Below are positions 1 to 6,863 of a DNA stretch of 13,722 nt, in pieces. The position numbers and the translations under genes are program-made. The stretch covers positions 1 to 13,722 of the forward strand of contig DFEA01000105.1 of assembly GCA_002368575.1 (NCBI GenBank), written 5' to 3'. Source of the stretch: Lachnospiraceae bacterium UBA3814. GTDB lineage: Bacteria > Bacillota > Clostridia > Lachnospirales > Lachnospiraceae. The first letter of the stretch is position 1. Every line of letters begins with the position of its first letter. Under the pieces are notes generated by a model, which worked only from the letters and a program-made list of their open reading frames with translations, had not been told where the DNA came from and did not search any database.

Positions 1-17
1 ACAAGATAATAAAACAT
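1..17 (-). CDS. start of an unidentified downstream gene (partial, runs off window)
   Basis: An ATG at 17-15 begins a frame reading MFYYL before the window ends. It follows an AAGGAG ribosome site at 29-24, seven bases away, and this site overlaps the TAA stop of the preceding HD-domain gene. This geometry suggests translational coupling and a fourth member of the FIST/MCP/HD operon. Only five residues are visible, so no function can be given. Confidence 0.55.
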
Positions 18-27
18 CCCTCTCTCC

Positions 28-849
28 TTATATCTGCTGCTGCCTGCAGGATAACGGCGTATGAGCACTGCCGGGAGCCTGTCCGCTTTTAAGAGTTTTC
101 ATTATTTCTTCCCTTAATACACCAAGCTGCGCCGCCATGCGCCCGTCCTTTACCTCAAGGCTCAACAGCCTGTCAAGATAGCCCTGCTCATATACTATGC
201 TCCTGCTGATCTCATAGCAAAGCTCAAAGGCCATGCAGGCCTGTCCTATGAGAGCCTCAAACTCGGTCCTCATGATATCCTTGGGAACACAGCGGTGGTC
301 TCGGACACAGTCCATTACCTCCTCACTGGCAGGAGAAAGGCTGCCGTCCGCCGATCCCTTTATTATCCTTGCGTTCCTCTCATCATAGGGAGGCTCCGTA
401 AGTACCCTCATGATATCGGCCTTATCAGCATCCCTCAGCACCTTACAGTACAGCTCCGTCTCCGCGTCAAGCCCCTCAGGGATCTTAAGCTTATTGTGTA
501 TTCGTACTGCCGTCTCCGCAACAGTCCTCCAGCCATCGATCCCCGGCACATCGGGAAAGCTCTCTATATATCCCTGCCCAAACAGTATATCCGCCCCAAG
601 CTCCGCATGATCCACCGATCTCTGATCCAGAAAGGTGCCGTACTGTTTAAGCTGTTCAAACCTTCCTATATCGTGAAGCAGTCCCAGAAGCCAGGAAAAT
701 GCGGGATCTGCTCCCGCATATTCTCCTACTCTTTCGGCTATGTCCGCGACTCTGTATGTATGACTGATCTTAAGCCGGATCCTGATATCATCTGTATCAA
801 AGCGGTCCGTATACTCCCTGAACGCACTAAGTGCCCTTTCCTTATTCAT
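28..849 (-). CDS. HD-domain metal-dependent phosphohydrolase-like protein
   Basis: A 273-residue soluble protein of the HD superfamily. The expected metal ligands are visible in order: H30 (in HTYRVAD), H59-D60 (in GLLHDIGRFEQ), H81 (in SVDHAELG), H118 (in IHNK) and D140/D142 (in RDADKADI). No GYP signature, receiver or membrane segment is present, so this is a stand-alone HD protein and not a typical c-di-GMP phosphodiesterase. The HD superfamily covers phosphatases and nucleotide phosphodiesterases, and the substrate here cannot be read from sequence. The gene starts 20 bases after the chemoreceptor stop with only a weak ribosome site (GGGG), so it is probably co-translated with it. The last ~30 residues (AHTPLSCRQQQI end) look like a poorly conserved tail. 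Confidence 0.85.
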   Translation of the reverse strand: MNKERALSAFREYTDRFDTDDIRIRLKISHTYRVADIAERVGEYAGADPAFSWLLGLLHDIGRFEQLKQYGTFLDQRSVDHAELGADILFGQGYIESFPDVPGIDGWRTVAETAVRIHNKLKIPEGLDAETELYCKVLRDADKADIMRVLTEPPYDERNARIIKGSADGSLSPASEEVMDCVRDHRCVPKDIMRTEFEALIGQACMAFELCYEISRSIVYEQGYLDRLLSLEVKDGRMAAQLGVLREEIMKTLKSGQAPGSAHTPLSCRQQQI

Positions 850-869
850 TCACGCAATCTTACCCCGTC

Positions 870-1820
870 TCAGCTGTTATACTCCTTTATGAGCGGCTCG
901 ACCTGAGCCAGCATATTATCTATGTTTTCAAACAGCACGCTCTTTGTCGTTCCCAGATCGTTTGCCTCGGCTATATGCATCTGCACATCATTGTACTGCC
1001 TCTCTATCTGGTCAAATTTATTCGAGAAGATCTTAAGCTCCTCCACAGCCTCGCCGGAAACGTTTACGATCTCATTCTGTACCGTGTTCGCACCCATAGC
1101 CGCATCGTTTATCTTCTCAATGGTCTCGGTGGTCTCCTCGGTACGCTCAATGTTGCTGTTAAGCGTCTCATTAGTCATGGCTATACTCTTGTTGAGAAGG
1201 TTTGTCCCCTCGTCCACACTGCTTATGCTGTCCTCAACCGTCCCTACCAGCTGTTTTATCTGTCCGGCAAGGGTCTTGACCTGCTCAGCGACAACCGCAA
1301 AGCCCTTGCCCTGCTCTCCCGCTCTTGCCGCCTCGATCGAAGCATTTAAAGCGAGCATATTCGTCTGGTTTGCGATCGCCGTGATCTCTGTCATGCTGTC
1401 CGATATGGTGGCGACAGACTGCTCAAGCGTGGCAAAGAAGCCCTCCATTTCACTGAACTGCTTCTTAAGCTCCGTCGAGCTCTCCTTTAAGGAGAGCATC
1501 TTCCCTCTTGCCTCCTCAACGGTATCCGCTATCTCATTTCTCACATCCTCAAGCCTTCCGGAGGACTCCTCAAGATGTGTAAACACATCTCCGAATTTTT
1601 CCATCTCATCCTTGATCGAACGATCCTCTATCAGGACCTCATCAAAGGACTCGTGTATAAATCTCAGCTCCTCAAGAGAACTGACCTCCTTCTCGATAAG
1701 CTGCTTCTGATAGCTCTTGATGCTCTTTGCTATATGGCTTATCGGCGCGTAATCCTTTTTTACGGGAGCTTTGACTTCTGATGCTTCCTCTTTTTTATTC
1801 TTTTTATTGAACAATCCCAT
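870..1820 (-). CDS. soluble methyl-accepting chemotaxis protein
   Basis: A 316-residue cytoplasmic chemoreceptor. The highly conserved hairpin tip that contacts CheA/CheW is at residues ~149-180, including NQTNMLALNASIEAARAGEQ and then KGFAVVAEQV. Long coiled-coil helices flank it on both sides. There is no signal peptide, transmembrane helix or HAMP domain. The first 25 residues are Lys/Glu-rich and the ~30-90 segment is a short helical region of unknown role, so the input must come from the cytosol or from a partner protein. The start is supported by an AGGAG site about seven bases upstream. The gene lies 24 bases after a FIST gene, whose family is proposed to sense small ligands and is often linked to chemoreceptors. 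A FIST-to-MCP relay is therefore a reasonable inference. No CheA/CheW/CheY genes are nearby. Confidence 0.93.
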   Translation of the reverse strand: MGLFNKKNKKEEASEVKAPVKKDYAPISHIAKSIKSYQKQLIEKEVSSLEELRFIHESFDEVLIEDRSIKDEMEKFGDVFTHLEESSGRLEDVRNEIADTVEEARGKMLSLKESSTELKKQFSEMEGFFATLEQSVATISDSMTEITAIANQTNMLALNASIEAARAGEQGKGFAVVAEQVKTLAGQIKQLVGTVEDSISSVDEGTNLLNKSIAMTNETLNSNIERTEETTETIEKINDAAMGANTVQNEIVNVSGEAVEELKIFSNKFDQIERQYNDVQMHIAEANDLGTTKSVLFENIDNMLAQVEPLIKEYNS

Positions 1821-1844
1821 AATGTCTCTCCTTCGTTCCTAAAA

Positions 1845-2897
1845 TCAGTCAAATACCGCACAGGACATGGACTGATTCACAAATTGTCCGTTAAAATGCT
1901 CACCGTTTGCAAAGAAACCGCAGCTTGTCCCGAGGGATGACATTGCACTCAGATAATCTCCCGTAAAATTGTTGTTATTGAACACAATGTAGCGGAATAC
2001 GCAGTTTACGGAAAGGACACCCGCGATCCTCGTGAAATCCGAACGGATATGATTGATGGTCTCGTTTACTATCTCCCTGAAATCCCTCAGCTCAAGCAGG
2101 GTAAGGACATCCGAATCGTTGACCTGCCTGTAGCAGCATATCCCGCTTCCGGACACCTCCTTAATGGATATTATGCAGATATCCTTTCCGGTTATCTTTC
2201 CGAAGGGATTTGTAAAGGTCTGGGTCGCGATATCCTTCTCACTGATATGGAGATAGTCGCGATAAACATCCTTTGCCGGCCTTCCGTTCAATTCTCCTAT
2301 GTAATACCTGCTCCTGTCAGTCTTGCTTGCCACAAACCTCGTATCATCCAGGGGCGTGTAGAGATTTTCCTTATAGACCCTGACCTTTCCGCCCTTGTTC
2401 TTAAGCAGCAGATACACATCCGCGTCACTGTAGACCTCACCGTCCGCACAGACGAAGGGATCCATCGAGGTTCCGCCCACGAGCGACACACCGTTCACGG
2501 AAAGAACACTGTCCATCGATGTCAGCACACACGCATCGTTTCCGGTGCAGATATCGATACACACCGTATCCTCGGCCCTTGCCGATACAGAGGAAACCTT
2601 TCTGCTTAAGGAAGCCACATCATGGACCGGCATCGTCGAAGCATACCGCATGACCCCCGCTTCCGCCCCGACACCTGAAAAGGCTATGATACCTACTCCG
2701 CCCTCTCTTACCGTTTTTCCGTAAAAATGACCGGTCCCGCCTATAAACGGAACGTCAGGGAAAAGCTCCTTAAGCTCCTTCGTGTGCTTTTCGAACTGTT
2801 TTCCATTAGAGATCATTATGAGGGCATCCGGATTTGAAATACCTCTGACCGCCTCCTTAATATCTCCGCTGTCACTTTTTCCATAAACCTGTTTCAC
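1845..2897 (-). CDS. FIST domain sensor protein (FIST_N + FIST_C)
   Basis: About 350 residues with the two-part FIST architecture. The N-terminal part contains ALIMISNG, the FIGGTGHFYG loop and GVGIIAFSG. The C-terminal part ends in the family-typical CGFFANGEHFNGQFVNQS region. FIST proteins are predicted cytoplasmic sensors of small ligands such as amino acids; no catalytic motif is seen. I place the start at the GTG at 2897. A strong GGAGGAGG site (2905-2912) sits exactly seven bases upstream. The longer frame from an ATG at 2954 would instead translate through that site, through a hairpin and through an Arg/Gly-rich stretch unlike the rest of the protein. The gene heads the FIST-MCP-HD run. 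The 171-base gap before it holds an unusual hairpin row and no convincing promoter, so readthrough from the polysaccharide gene is possible. Confidence 0.88.
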   Translation of the reverse strand: MKQVYGKSDSGDIKEAVRGISNPDALIMISNGKQFEKHTKELKELFPDVPFIGGTGHFYGKTVREGGVGIIAFSGVGAEAGVMRYASTMPVHDVASLSRKVSSVSARAEDTVCIDICTGNDACVLTSMDSVLSVNGVSLVGGTSMDPFVCADGEVYSDADVYLLLKNKGGKVRVYKENLYTPLDDTRFVASKTDRSRYYIGELNGRPAKDVYRDYLHISEKDIATQTFTNPFGKITGKDICIISIKEVSGSGICCYRQVNDSDVLTLLELRDFREIVNETINHIRSDFTRIAGVLSVNCVFRYIVFNNNNFTGDYLSAMSSLGTSCGFFANGEHFNGQFVNQSMSCAVFD

Positions 2898-2904
2898 TGC
2901 CTTA

Positions 2905-2912
2905 CCTCCTCC
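2905..2912 (-). promoter_or_regulatory. strong Shine-Dalgarno deciding the GTG start of the FIST gene
   Basis: On the minus strand the bases read GGAGGAGG, followed by seven bases and then GTG at 2897-2895. This is near-ideal spacing and is the main reason to reject the ATG at 2954 as the start. Confidence 0.8.
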
Positions 2913-2925
2913 CTGTCTGCGCCGA
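2908..2925 (-). repeat. leader repeat copy 1 (TCGGCGCAGACA + GGAGG)
   Basis: On the minus strand this reads TCGGCGCAGACA, then G, then GGAGG. It matches positions 9565-9582 at 17 of 18 bases. In both places it directly precedes or contains the ribosome-binding site of a signalling gene (FIST here, VWA there). Confidence 0.7.
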
Positions 2926-2940
2926 TTCCCGAAGGAAATC
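2924..2940 (-). repeat. hairpin 5 of the intergenic row, next to the FIST ribosome site
   Basis: Arms GATTCCC (2924-2930) and GGAAATC (2934-2940) are separated by three bases. They form a 7-bp stem containing one G-U wobble in the minus-strand RNA. It is weaker than hairpins 2-4 and could be chance, but it lies a dozen bases upstream of the ribosome-binding site. Confidence 0.45.
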
Positions 2941-2949
2941 GTGCGCTTA

Positions 2950-2971
2950 GGCACAAACTTCAGTTTGTGCC
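2950..2971. repeat. perfect 10-bp inverted repeat (hairpin 4)
   Basis: Arms GGCACAAACT (2950-2959) and AGTTTGTGCC (2962-2971) are exact reverse complements with a two-base centre. As RNA this would be a 9-bp stem with a four-base loop. No run of T follows on either strand, so it is not a standard intrinsic terminator. Only three bases separate it from the next perfect hairpin. Confidence 0.85.
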
Positions 2972-2974
2972 GAC

Positions 2975-2996
2975 CCGTTCGGATTTATCCGAACGG
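2975..2996. repeat. perfect 10-bp inverted repeat (hairpin 3)
   Basis: Arms CCGTTCGGAT (2975-2984) and ATCCGAACGG (2987-2996) are exact reverse complements around TT. The size matches hairpin 4 (22 bases) but the stem sequence is unrelated. No U-tract follows on either strand. Confidence 0.85.
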
Positions 2997-3013
2997 ATCA
3001 TTTCCATGCCTGC

Positions 3014-3036
3014 GCCGGTCTGATTTTCAGACCGGC
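3014..3036. repeat. perfect 10-bp inverted repeat (hairpin 2)
   Basis: Arms GCCGGTCTGA (3014-3023) and TCAGACCGGC (3027-3036) are exact reverse complements around TTT. It is again about the same length as its neighbours, with a different stem sequence and no U-tract. Confidence 0.85.
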
Positions 3037-3044
3037 TGTAACTC

Positions 3045-3059
3045 CCCGGGGCAACCGGG
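3045..3059. repeat. short GC-rich inverted repeat (hairpin 1)
   Basis: Arms CCCGG and CCGGG flank a five-base loop, about ten bases past the stop codon of the polysaccharide gene. In the direction of that gene it could slow transcription or protect the 3' end, but it lacks the following U-run of an intrinsic terminator. It is weaker than hairpins 2-4. Confidence 0.5.
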
Positions 3060-3068
3060 CATATATGA

Positions 3069-5195
3069 TCAGATCCTGTCAGCGCTTCTCTTTATAGTAT
3101 AGACCCTGACAGCCTCATCCGCCGACTCACTGATAAGCTTAAGGCTTTCCTCCGGTGCATGGAAGGTAGGGACGACACGCCTGATCTCTTCTCTCAGCCT
3201 GTCGTCCGCGTTCTCATAGCAAATATCCATGAGCAGCCGGATATCCTCAAGAAATCTGTTGTGATCAAAGTCGATCGGTTTTCCTATATATATCAGCCGG
3301 TTGGGAGTGGTCTTCATTCCCTCCTCGGCCATCATCTTTTCCTCAAACAGCTTTTCACCCGGTCTCAGTCCGGTGTATTCGATCTTTATATCTACATCCG
3401 GACGATACCCTGAAAGCTTTATGAGATTTCTCGCAAGGGTGTCGATCTTTACCGGCGTTCCCATTTCAAGAACAAATATCTCCCCGCCTCTTGCATAGAC
3501 CCCCGCCTGAAGCACAAGGCTCACCGCCTCCGGGATGGTCATAAAATAACGGATGATATCGGGATGGGTTACCGTTACGGGGCCTCCCGCGGATATCTGC
3601 TTCTTGAACTTGGGCACCACAGACCCGTTTGAGCCCAGAACGTTTCCGAACCTGACCGCAACAAACTCGGTCCTTACCTTCTCCGAAACGAGCCCTGAGC
3701 CCGCCTCTTTACCGGCCTCGCTGTGTTCAAACAATGGTGGGATCTCGTCAGCCCTTCCCTCCTTTATCTTCTGGTCAAAGGACTGTATCACCATCTCGCA
3801 CAGCCTCTTGCTGGCACCCATGATATTGGTGGGATTCACGGCCTTGTCGGTGCTTATGAGGACAAAGCGCTTACAGCCGTAACGCATTGCGGCATATGCT
3901 GTCTTATAGGTCCCGATGGCGTTATTCTTTACCGCCTCACAGGGGCTGTCCTCCATAAGCGGCACATGCTTGTGGGCTGCCGCATGGTAAACCACATCAG
4001 GGCGGTATTTCTCGAATATCTGGTCTATCCTCCTGCTGTCCCTTACCGAGCCTATCAGTACCTCAAGGCTCAGCCCCGGATAGTCGGTCCTTAACTCCTG
4101 CTCTATATCATAGGCGTTGTTTTCATAAACATCGAATACTATAAGCTGCTTCGGACCTCTCCCCGCTATCTGACGGCACAGCTCGCTTCCGATAGAGCCT
4201 CCTCCCCCGGTCACGAGAATGACCTTTCCCTGAAGATAGGTAAATATCTCGTCAAGGTTCACCTTTATGGGCTCCCTGCCTAAAAGGTCCTCTATCGCGA
4301 CGCTGCGCATGCTGCTTACAGTAACGTCGCCGTTTACCAGCTGATACATCCCGGGCAGGTTCTTGAGCTCGCAGCCTGTCTCCTTGCATATATTAAGTAT
4401 ATCCCTTTTTTCGGAGACCGTTGAGTTGGGAAGCGCGACATATATCTTGTTTATATTGTATTTTTTTACGTTCGCAAAGATATCATCCCTGCCTCCAACC
4501 ACCGGGACATCGTCGATAAAGCGATACCACTTGTTGGGGTCGTCGTCGATTATGCAGTATATCCTGTCAATGGTCTCCCTGCCGTTGTTAACGTCCCTGA
4601 GTATCATCTGTCCGGCGCTTCCGGCACCGATCAGCATTACCCTCCCCGTTTTCTTTACCTTTTCATCCTTAAGGAGTCCGGAGATGATCCCCTGCTGCAG
4701 AAGGATGAACCTGTATGAAAACCGTATGCCCACTATCAGCACAAACTGTACCACCATTCCGAAGGTGTAATAGGAAATGGGCATTCTTTGAAACAGGATC
4801 GTAATAAAGCAGGTATGGAACATGGAGGTAAGCAGGGTCGCGACGGCAGCCCTCGCAAGCTCCCTGTAGCTTGCGTATCTCCATATGCTGCGATACAGCT
4901 TAAGCACCCCGAAAACAGGAAGGCAGAAAACGGTGTATACAGGGATAAATTCCAAAAACGGAGTCAGGTAGTACTCGGGGATCTCGCTCAGCCTTGCGTC
5001 AAACCTTACCCAGAGCGCGGCAAAATATGAAAGATTCACCGCTACGGCATCGTATATTATCAGAAAGATCATAACATACTGCCAGTGCTCCAGCTTCCTG
5101 AGCCTATTTACTTTTACCGCCTTCTTATCCATACTCATACCCATTGATTTTATCAAAAAGCCAATCGATATACAACAGGAATCGTAAAGCCGCAA
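3069..5195 (-). CDS. membrane-anchored NDP-sugar 4,6-dehydratase/epimerase, FlaA1/CapD/PglF type
   Basis: A protein of up to 708 residues in the polysaccharide biosynthesis family. The N-terminal ~190 residues hold several hydrophobic helices (from FLIIYDAVAV, FIPVYTVFCLPVF, and further on). Next comes a Rossmann-like domain with GRVMLIGAGSAGQ. The C-terminal short-chain dehydrogenase domain shows VTGGGGSIGSEL (NAD binding), AAAHKHVPLMEDSP, STDKAVNPTNIMGASKR (catalytic Lys) and VRFGNVLGSNGSV. Relatives convert UDP-GlcNAc-type sugars to 4-keto-6-deoxy or epimerised forms for capsule, exopolysaccharide or glycans; the exact substrate is not readable. An insertion of roughly 30 residues (IKEGRADEIPPLF onward) precedes the VRFGN motif. 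The start is uncertain. The TTG at 5195 has a GGGAGG site but only four bases of spacing. The ATG at 5132 (MDKKAV) fits the family N-terminus better but has no clear ribosome site. Confidence 0.93.
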   Translation of the reverse strand: MRLYDSCCISIGFLIKSMGMSMDKKAVKVNRLRKLEHWQYVMIFLIIYDAVAVNLSYFAALWVRFDARLSEIPEYYLTPFLEFIPVYTVFCLPVFGVLKLYRSIWRYASYRELARAAVATLLTSMFHTCFITILFQRMPISYYTFGMVVQFVLIVGIRFSYRFILLQQGIISGLLKDEKVKKTGRVMLIGAGSAGQMILRDVNNGRETIDRIYCIIDDDPNKWYRFIDDVPVVGGRDDIFANVKKYNINKIYVALPNSTVSEKRDILNICKETGCELKNLPGMYQLVNGDVTVSSMRSVAIEDLLGREPIKVNLDEIFTYLQGKVILVTGGGGSIGSELCRQIAGRGPKQLIVFDVYENNAYDIEQELRTDYPGLSLEVLIGSVRDSRRIDQIFEKYRPDVVYHAAAHKHVPLMEDSPCEAVKNNAIGTYKTAYAAMRYGCKRFVLISTDKAVNPTNIMGASKRLCEMVIQSFDQKIKEGRADEIPPLFEHSEAGKEAGSGLVSEKVRTEFVAVRFGNVLGSNGSVVPKFKKQISAGGPVTVTHPDIIRYFMTIPEAVSLVLQAGVYARGGEIFVLEMGTPVKIDTLARNLIKLSGYRPDVDIKIEYTGLRPGEKLFEEKMMAEEGMKTTPNRLIYIGKPIDFDHNRFLEDIRLLMDICYENADDRLREEIRRVVPTFHAPEESLKLISESADEAVRVYTIKRSADRI

Positions 5196-5226
5196 TATAC
5201 CTCCCGTAAAAATCCTTGATTCCTGT
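5175..5226 (-). repeat. 9-bp inverted repeat bracketing the dehydratase ribosome site and TTG start
   Basis: Arms ACAGGAATC (5175-5183) and GATTCCTGT (5218-5226) are exact reverse complements, 34 bases apart. The loop contains the GGGAGG site (5200-5205) and the TTG at 5195-5193. With the predicted transcript start near 5230, the upstream arm would lie at the very 5' end of the RNA. It could act as a translation-controlling stem or as a DNA operator; the sequence does not decide between them. Confidence 0.55.
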
Positions 5227-5228
5227 GC

Positions 5229-5257
5229 TTGTTAAAATCATACCAAAATGCTATCAT
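5229..5257 (+). promoter_or_regulatory. predicted sigma-A-type promoter for the symporter gene
   Basis: A -35-like TTGTTA (5229-5234) is followed by 17 bases and a -10-like TATCAT (5252-5257). This gives a start near 5264 and a leader of about 55 bases before the symporter ATG. The match is by eye only. Confidence 0.5.
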
Positions 5258-5264
5258 ATGTCAG
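5237..5264 (-). promoter_or_regulatory. predicted sigma-A-type promoter for the dehydratase gene
   Basis: On the minus strand CTGACA (5264-5259) matches TTGACA at five of six. A 16-base spacer follows, then TATGAT (5242-5237), which matches TATAAT at five of six. The predicted start is near 5230, about 35 bases before the TTG codon. This promoter interleaves with the plus-strand one, so the two are probably mutually exclusive. Confidence 0.55.
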
Positions 5265-5318
5265 AAGTAAAGGTCTTATGCTGTTTTAATCCTGAGTTTT
5301 TTTATGAGGAGGGATCAT

Positions 5319-6851
5319 ATGGGAAAATTTATTGAAGCTCTTACAGGCGCAAACGACGCCGTAAACGCCTTTGTCTGGGTGCAGATCGGTCTTGTCCTGC
5401 TTATCGGGACAGGGGTACTTCTGACTATCCTTCTGGGCTTTTTCCAGATCACGCACTTCGGGCACTGGATGAAAAAGACCATCGGCGCGGTATTTCACAA
5501 GACATCCCACAATAAGTCGGAGGAGGGATCAGTCTCGCAGTTTCAGGCGCTCTGTACGGCTCTCGCTGCCACTATCGGCACCGGCAATATCGCCGGAGTT
5601 TCGGCCGCCATCTGCATAGGAGGGCCGGGAGCGGTATTCTGGATGTGGGTAGCCGCCTTCTTCGGAATGATGACAAATTTCTCGGAAAACGTCCTGGGTA
5701 TTTACTACCGCCGCAAAAACCCTGACGGGGAATGGTCGGGCGGGGCCATGTATTATCTTAAAGACGGTCTGGGGAACATTGTCGGATATGAAAAGATAGG
5801 AAAGATACTGGCGGTCCTGTTTTCCGTCTTTGCCATGCTTGCCTCCTTCGGGATAGGCAACATGGGGCAGATCAACAAGATAACCCTGAATATCGAATCG
5901 GCATTCTTCCCGAACGCGGCCTCACATATCGCCTTCGGGAGCACCACGGTCACCTCCGTCGTGATAGGTGTCGTTCTTATGCTTACAGGCGCGGTCATCA
6001 TAATCGGCGGGCTTAAGAGGATCGCTGCCGTGGCAGAGCGGGTCGTTCCATTCATGGCGGTCTTCTATATAGCCGGTGCTCTGGTGATAATGCTCGTGCA
6101 TATCTCATCCATCGGGGCAATGTTTGCTTCGATATTCCGCTTTGCCTTCGGGATCAGGGCAGCGGCAGGCGGCTTTACCGGCGTAGCGATAAAAACAGTC
6201 ATTACCCAGGGCTGCAAAAGAGGGGTCTTTTCAAACGAAGCAGGGCTCGGCTCCTCGGTAATGGTCCACTCAAACTCTGACGTAAAGGAGCCCGTAAAGC
6301 AGGGGCTCTGGGGAATATTCGAGGTTTTCGCCGATACCTTCGTCGTCTGTACGATGACGGCTGTCGTGGTACTTTCCTCAGGCTATATCGATCTGTCTAC
6401 GGGGATCCCGGCGGAAGGAATATCGGATGCCACGCTTGTCGCCCAGGCCTTCGGGAATGTTTTCGGAAAGCCCGGTGAATGGTTCGTGGCCATAGCGATC
6501 TTACTGTTTGCCTTTACGACCGTCCTCGGCTGGTCCCACTACGGAAGCAAGGCGGTGGAATACCTTTTCGGCATTTCCGGCGCGAAGGTATACAGAGTGA
6601 TCTTCGTCCTGATGATGATGTCAGGCGCGGTCATGACCTCCTCTCTTGCATGGGATATATCCGACACCTTCAACGGTCTCATGATGATACCGAACCTTAT
6701 CGGCGTTATCGCCCTTTCTCCGGTGGTGGTATCGATAGTCAGGAACTATATCGATCGTAAATTCAACAACAGGGATATCGAGCCGATGCTGTCCTACTTC
6801 CCCGATATACAGGCCGAAAACGCGAAAGCGGTAAAGGAGGGCGCGGAATAA
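5319..6851 (+). CDS. alanine/glycine:cation symporter (AGCS family)
   Basis: A 510-residue polytopic inner-membrane transporter that couples Na+ (or H+) influx to uptake of alanine or glycine. Family motifs seen are ATIGTGNIAGVSAAI (residues ~84-98), GGAMYYLKDGLG, KRGVFSNEAGLGSSVMVHSN and GWSHYGSKAVEYLFG. About ten hydrophobic segments are visible, the first at ~21-42. I start at the ATG at 5319, preceded six bases away by GGAGG. An upstream in-frame ATG at 5304 lies before and inside that ribosome site. The C-terminus after the last helix is a short charged tail. It is the only plus-strand gene: divergent from the polysaccharide gene and convergent with aroC, with 12 bases between stops. No terminator hairpin is visible in that gap. 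Substrate choice between alanine and glycine is not resolved. Confidence 0.95.
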   Translation: MGKFIEALTGANDAVNAFVWVQIGLVLLIGTGVLLTILLGFFQITHFGHWMKKTIGAVFHKTSHNKSEEGSVSQFQALCTALAATIGTGNIAGVSAAICIGGPGAVFWMWVAAFFGMMTNFSENVLGIYYRRKNPDGEWSGGAMYYLKDGLGNIVGYEKIGKILAVLFSVFAMLASFGIGNMGQINKITLNIESAFFPNAASHIAFGSTTVTSVVIGVVLMLTGAVIIIGGLKRIAAVAERVVPFMAVFYIAGALVIMLVHISSIGAMFASIFRFAFGIRAAAGGFTGVAIKTVITQGCKRGVFSNEAGLGSSVMVHSNSDVKEPVKQGLWGIFEVFADTFVVCTMTAVVVLSSGYIDLSTGIPAEGISDATLVAQAFGNVFGKPGEWFVAIAILLFAFTTVLGWSHYGSKAVEYLFGISGAKVYRVIFVLMMMSGAVMTSSLAWDISDTFNGLMMIPNLIGVIALSPVVVSIVRNYIDRKFNNRDIEPMLSYFPDIQAENAKAVKEGAE

Positions 6852-6863
6852 AGCTAAAATATA

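Noticed and set aside
1479..1497. 19-base palindrome (9-base arms GCTCTCCTT and AAGGAGAGC around a single base) inside the chemoreceptor gene
   Set aside because: It lies in a conserved-frame coding helix and its codons make sense, with no sign of a regulatory role; most likely chance.
295..1710. Long plus-strand open frames opposite the HD and chemoreceptor genes (295-906, 831-1349, 922-1710)
   Set aside because: They mirror well-supported minus-strand genes, lack ribosome sites and encode no recognisable domain. They arise from the codon bias of the genuine genes.
2924..3060. CRISPR array or REP-type repeat family in the hairpin row
   Set aside because: There is no repeated direct sequence: each stem is different and spacing is irregular, so neither a CRISPR nor a single REP family fits.
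2924..3060. Intrinsic terminator(s) after the polysaccharide gene
   Set aside because: The stems are strong, but no T-run follows any of them on either strand.
5175..5230. Riboswitch in the dehydratase leader
   Set aside because: The predicted leader is only ~35 bases to the TTG (under 100 to the ATG), and I could not find core bases of c-di-GMP or other known riboswitches. Only the simple inverted repeat is supported.
5304..5319. Symporter start at ATG 5304 (MRRDH)
   Set aside because: This ATG lies upstream of and overlaps the region of the GGAGG ribosome site that serves the ATG at 5319. The family N-terminus fits MGKFIEAL.
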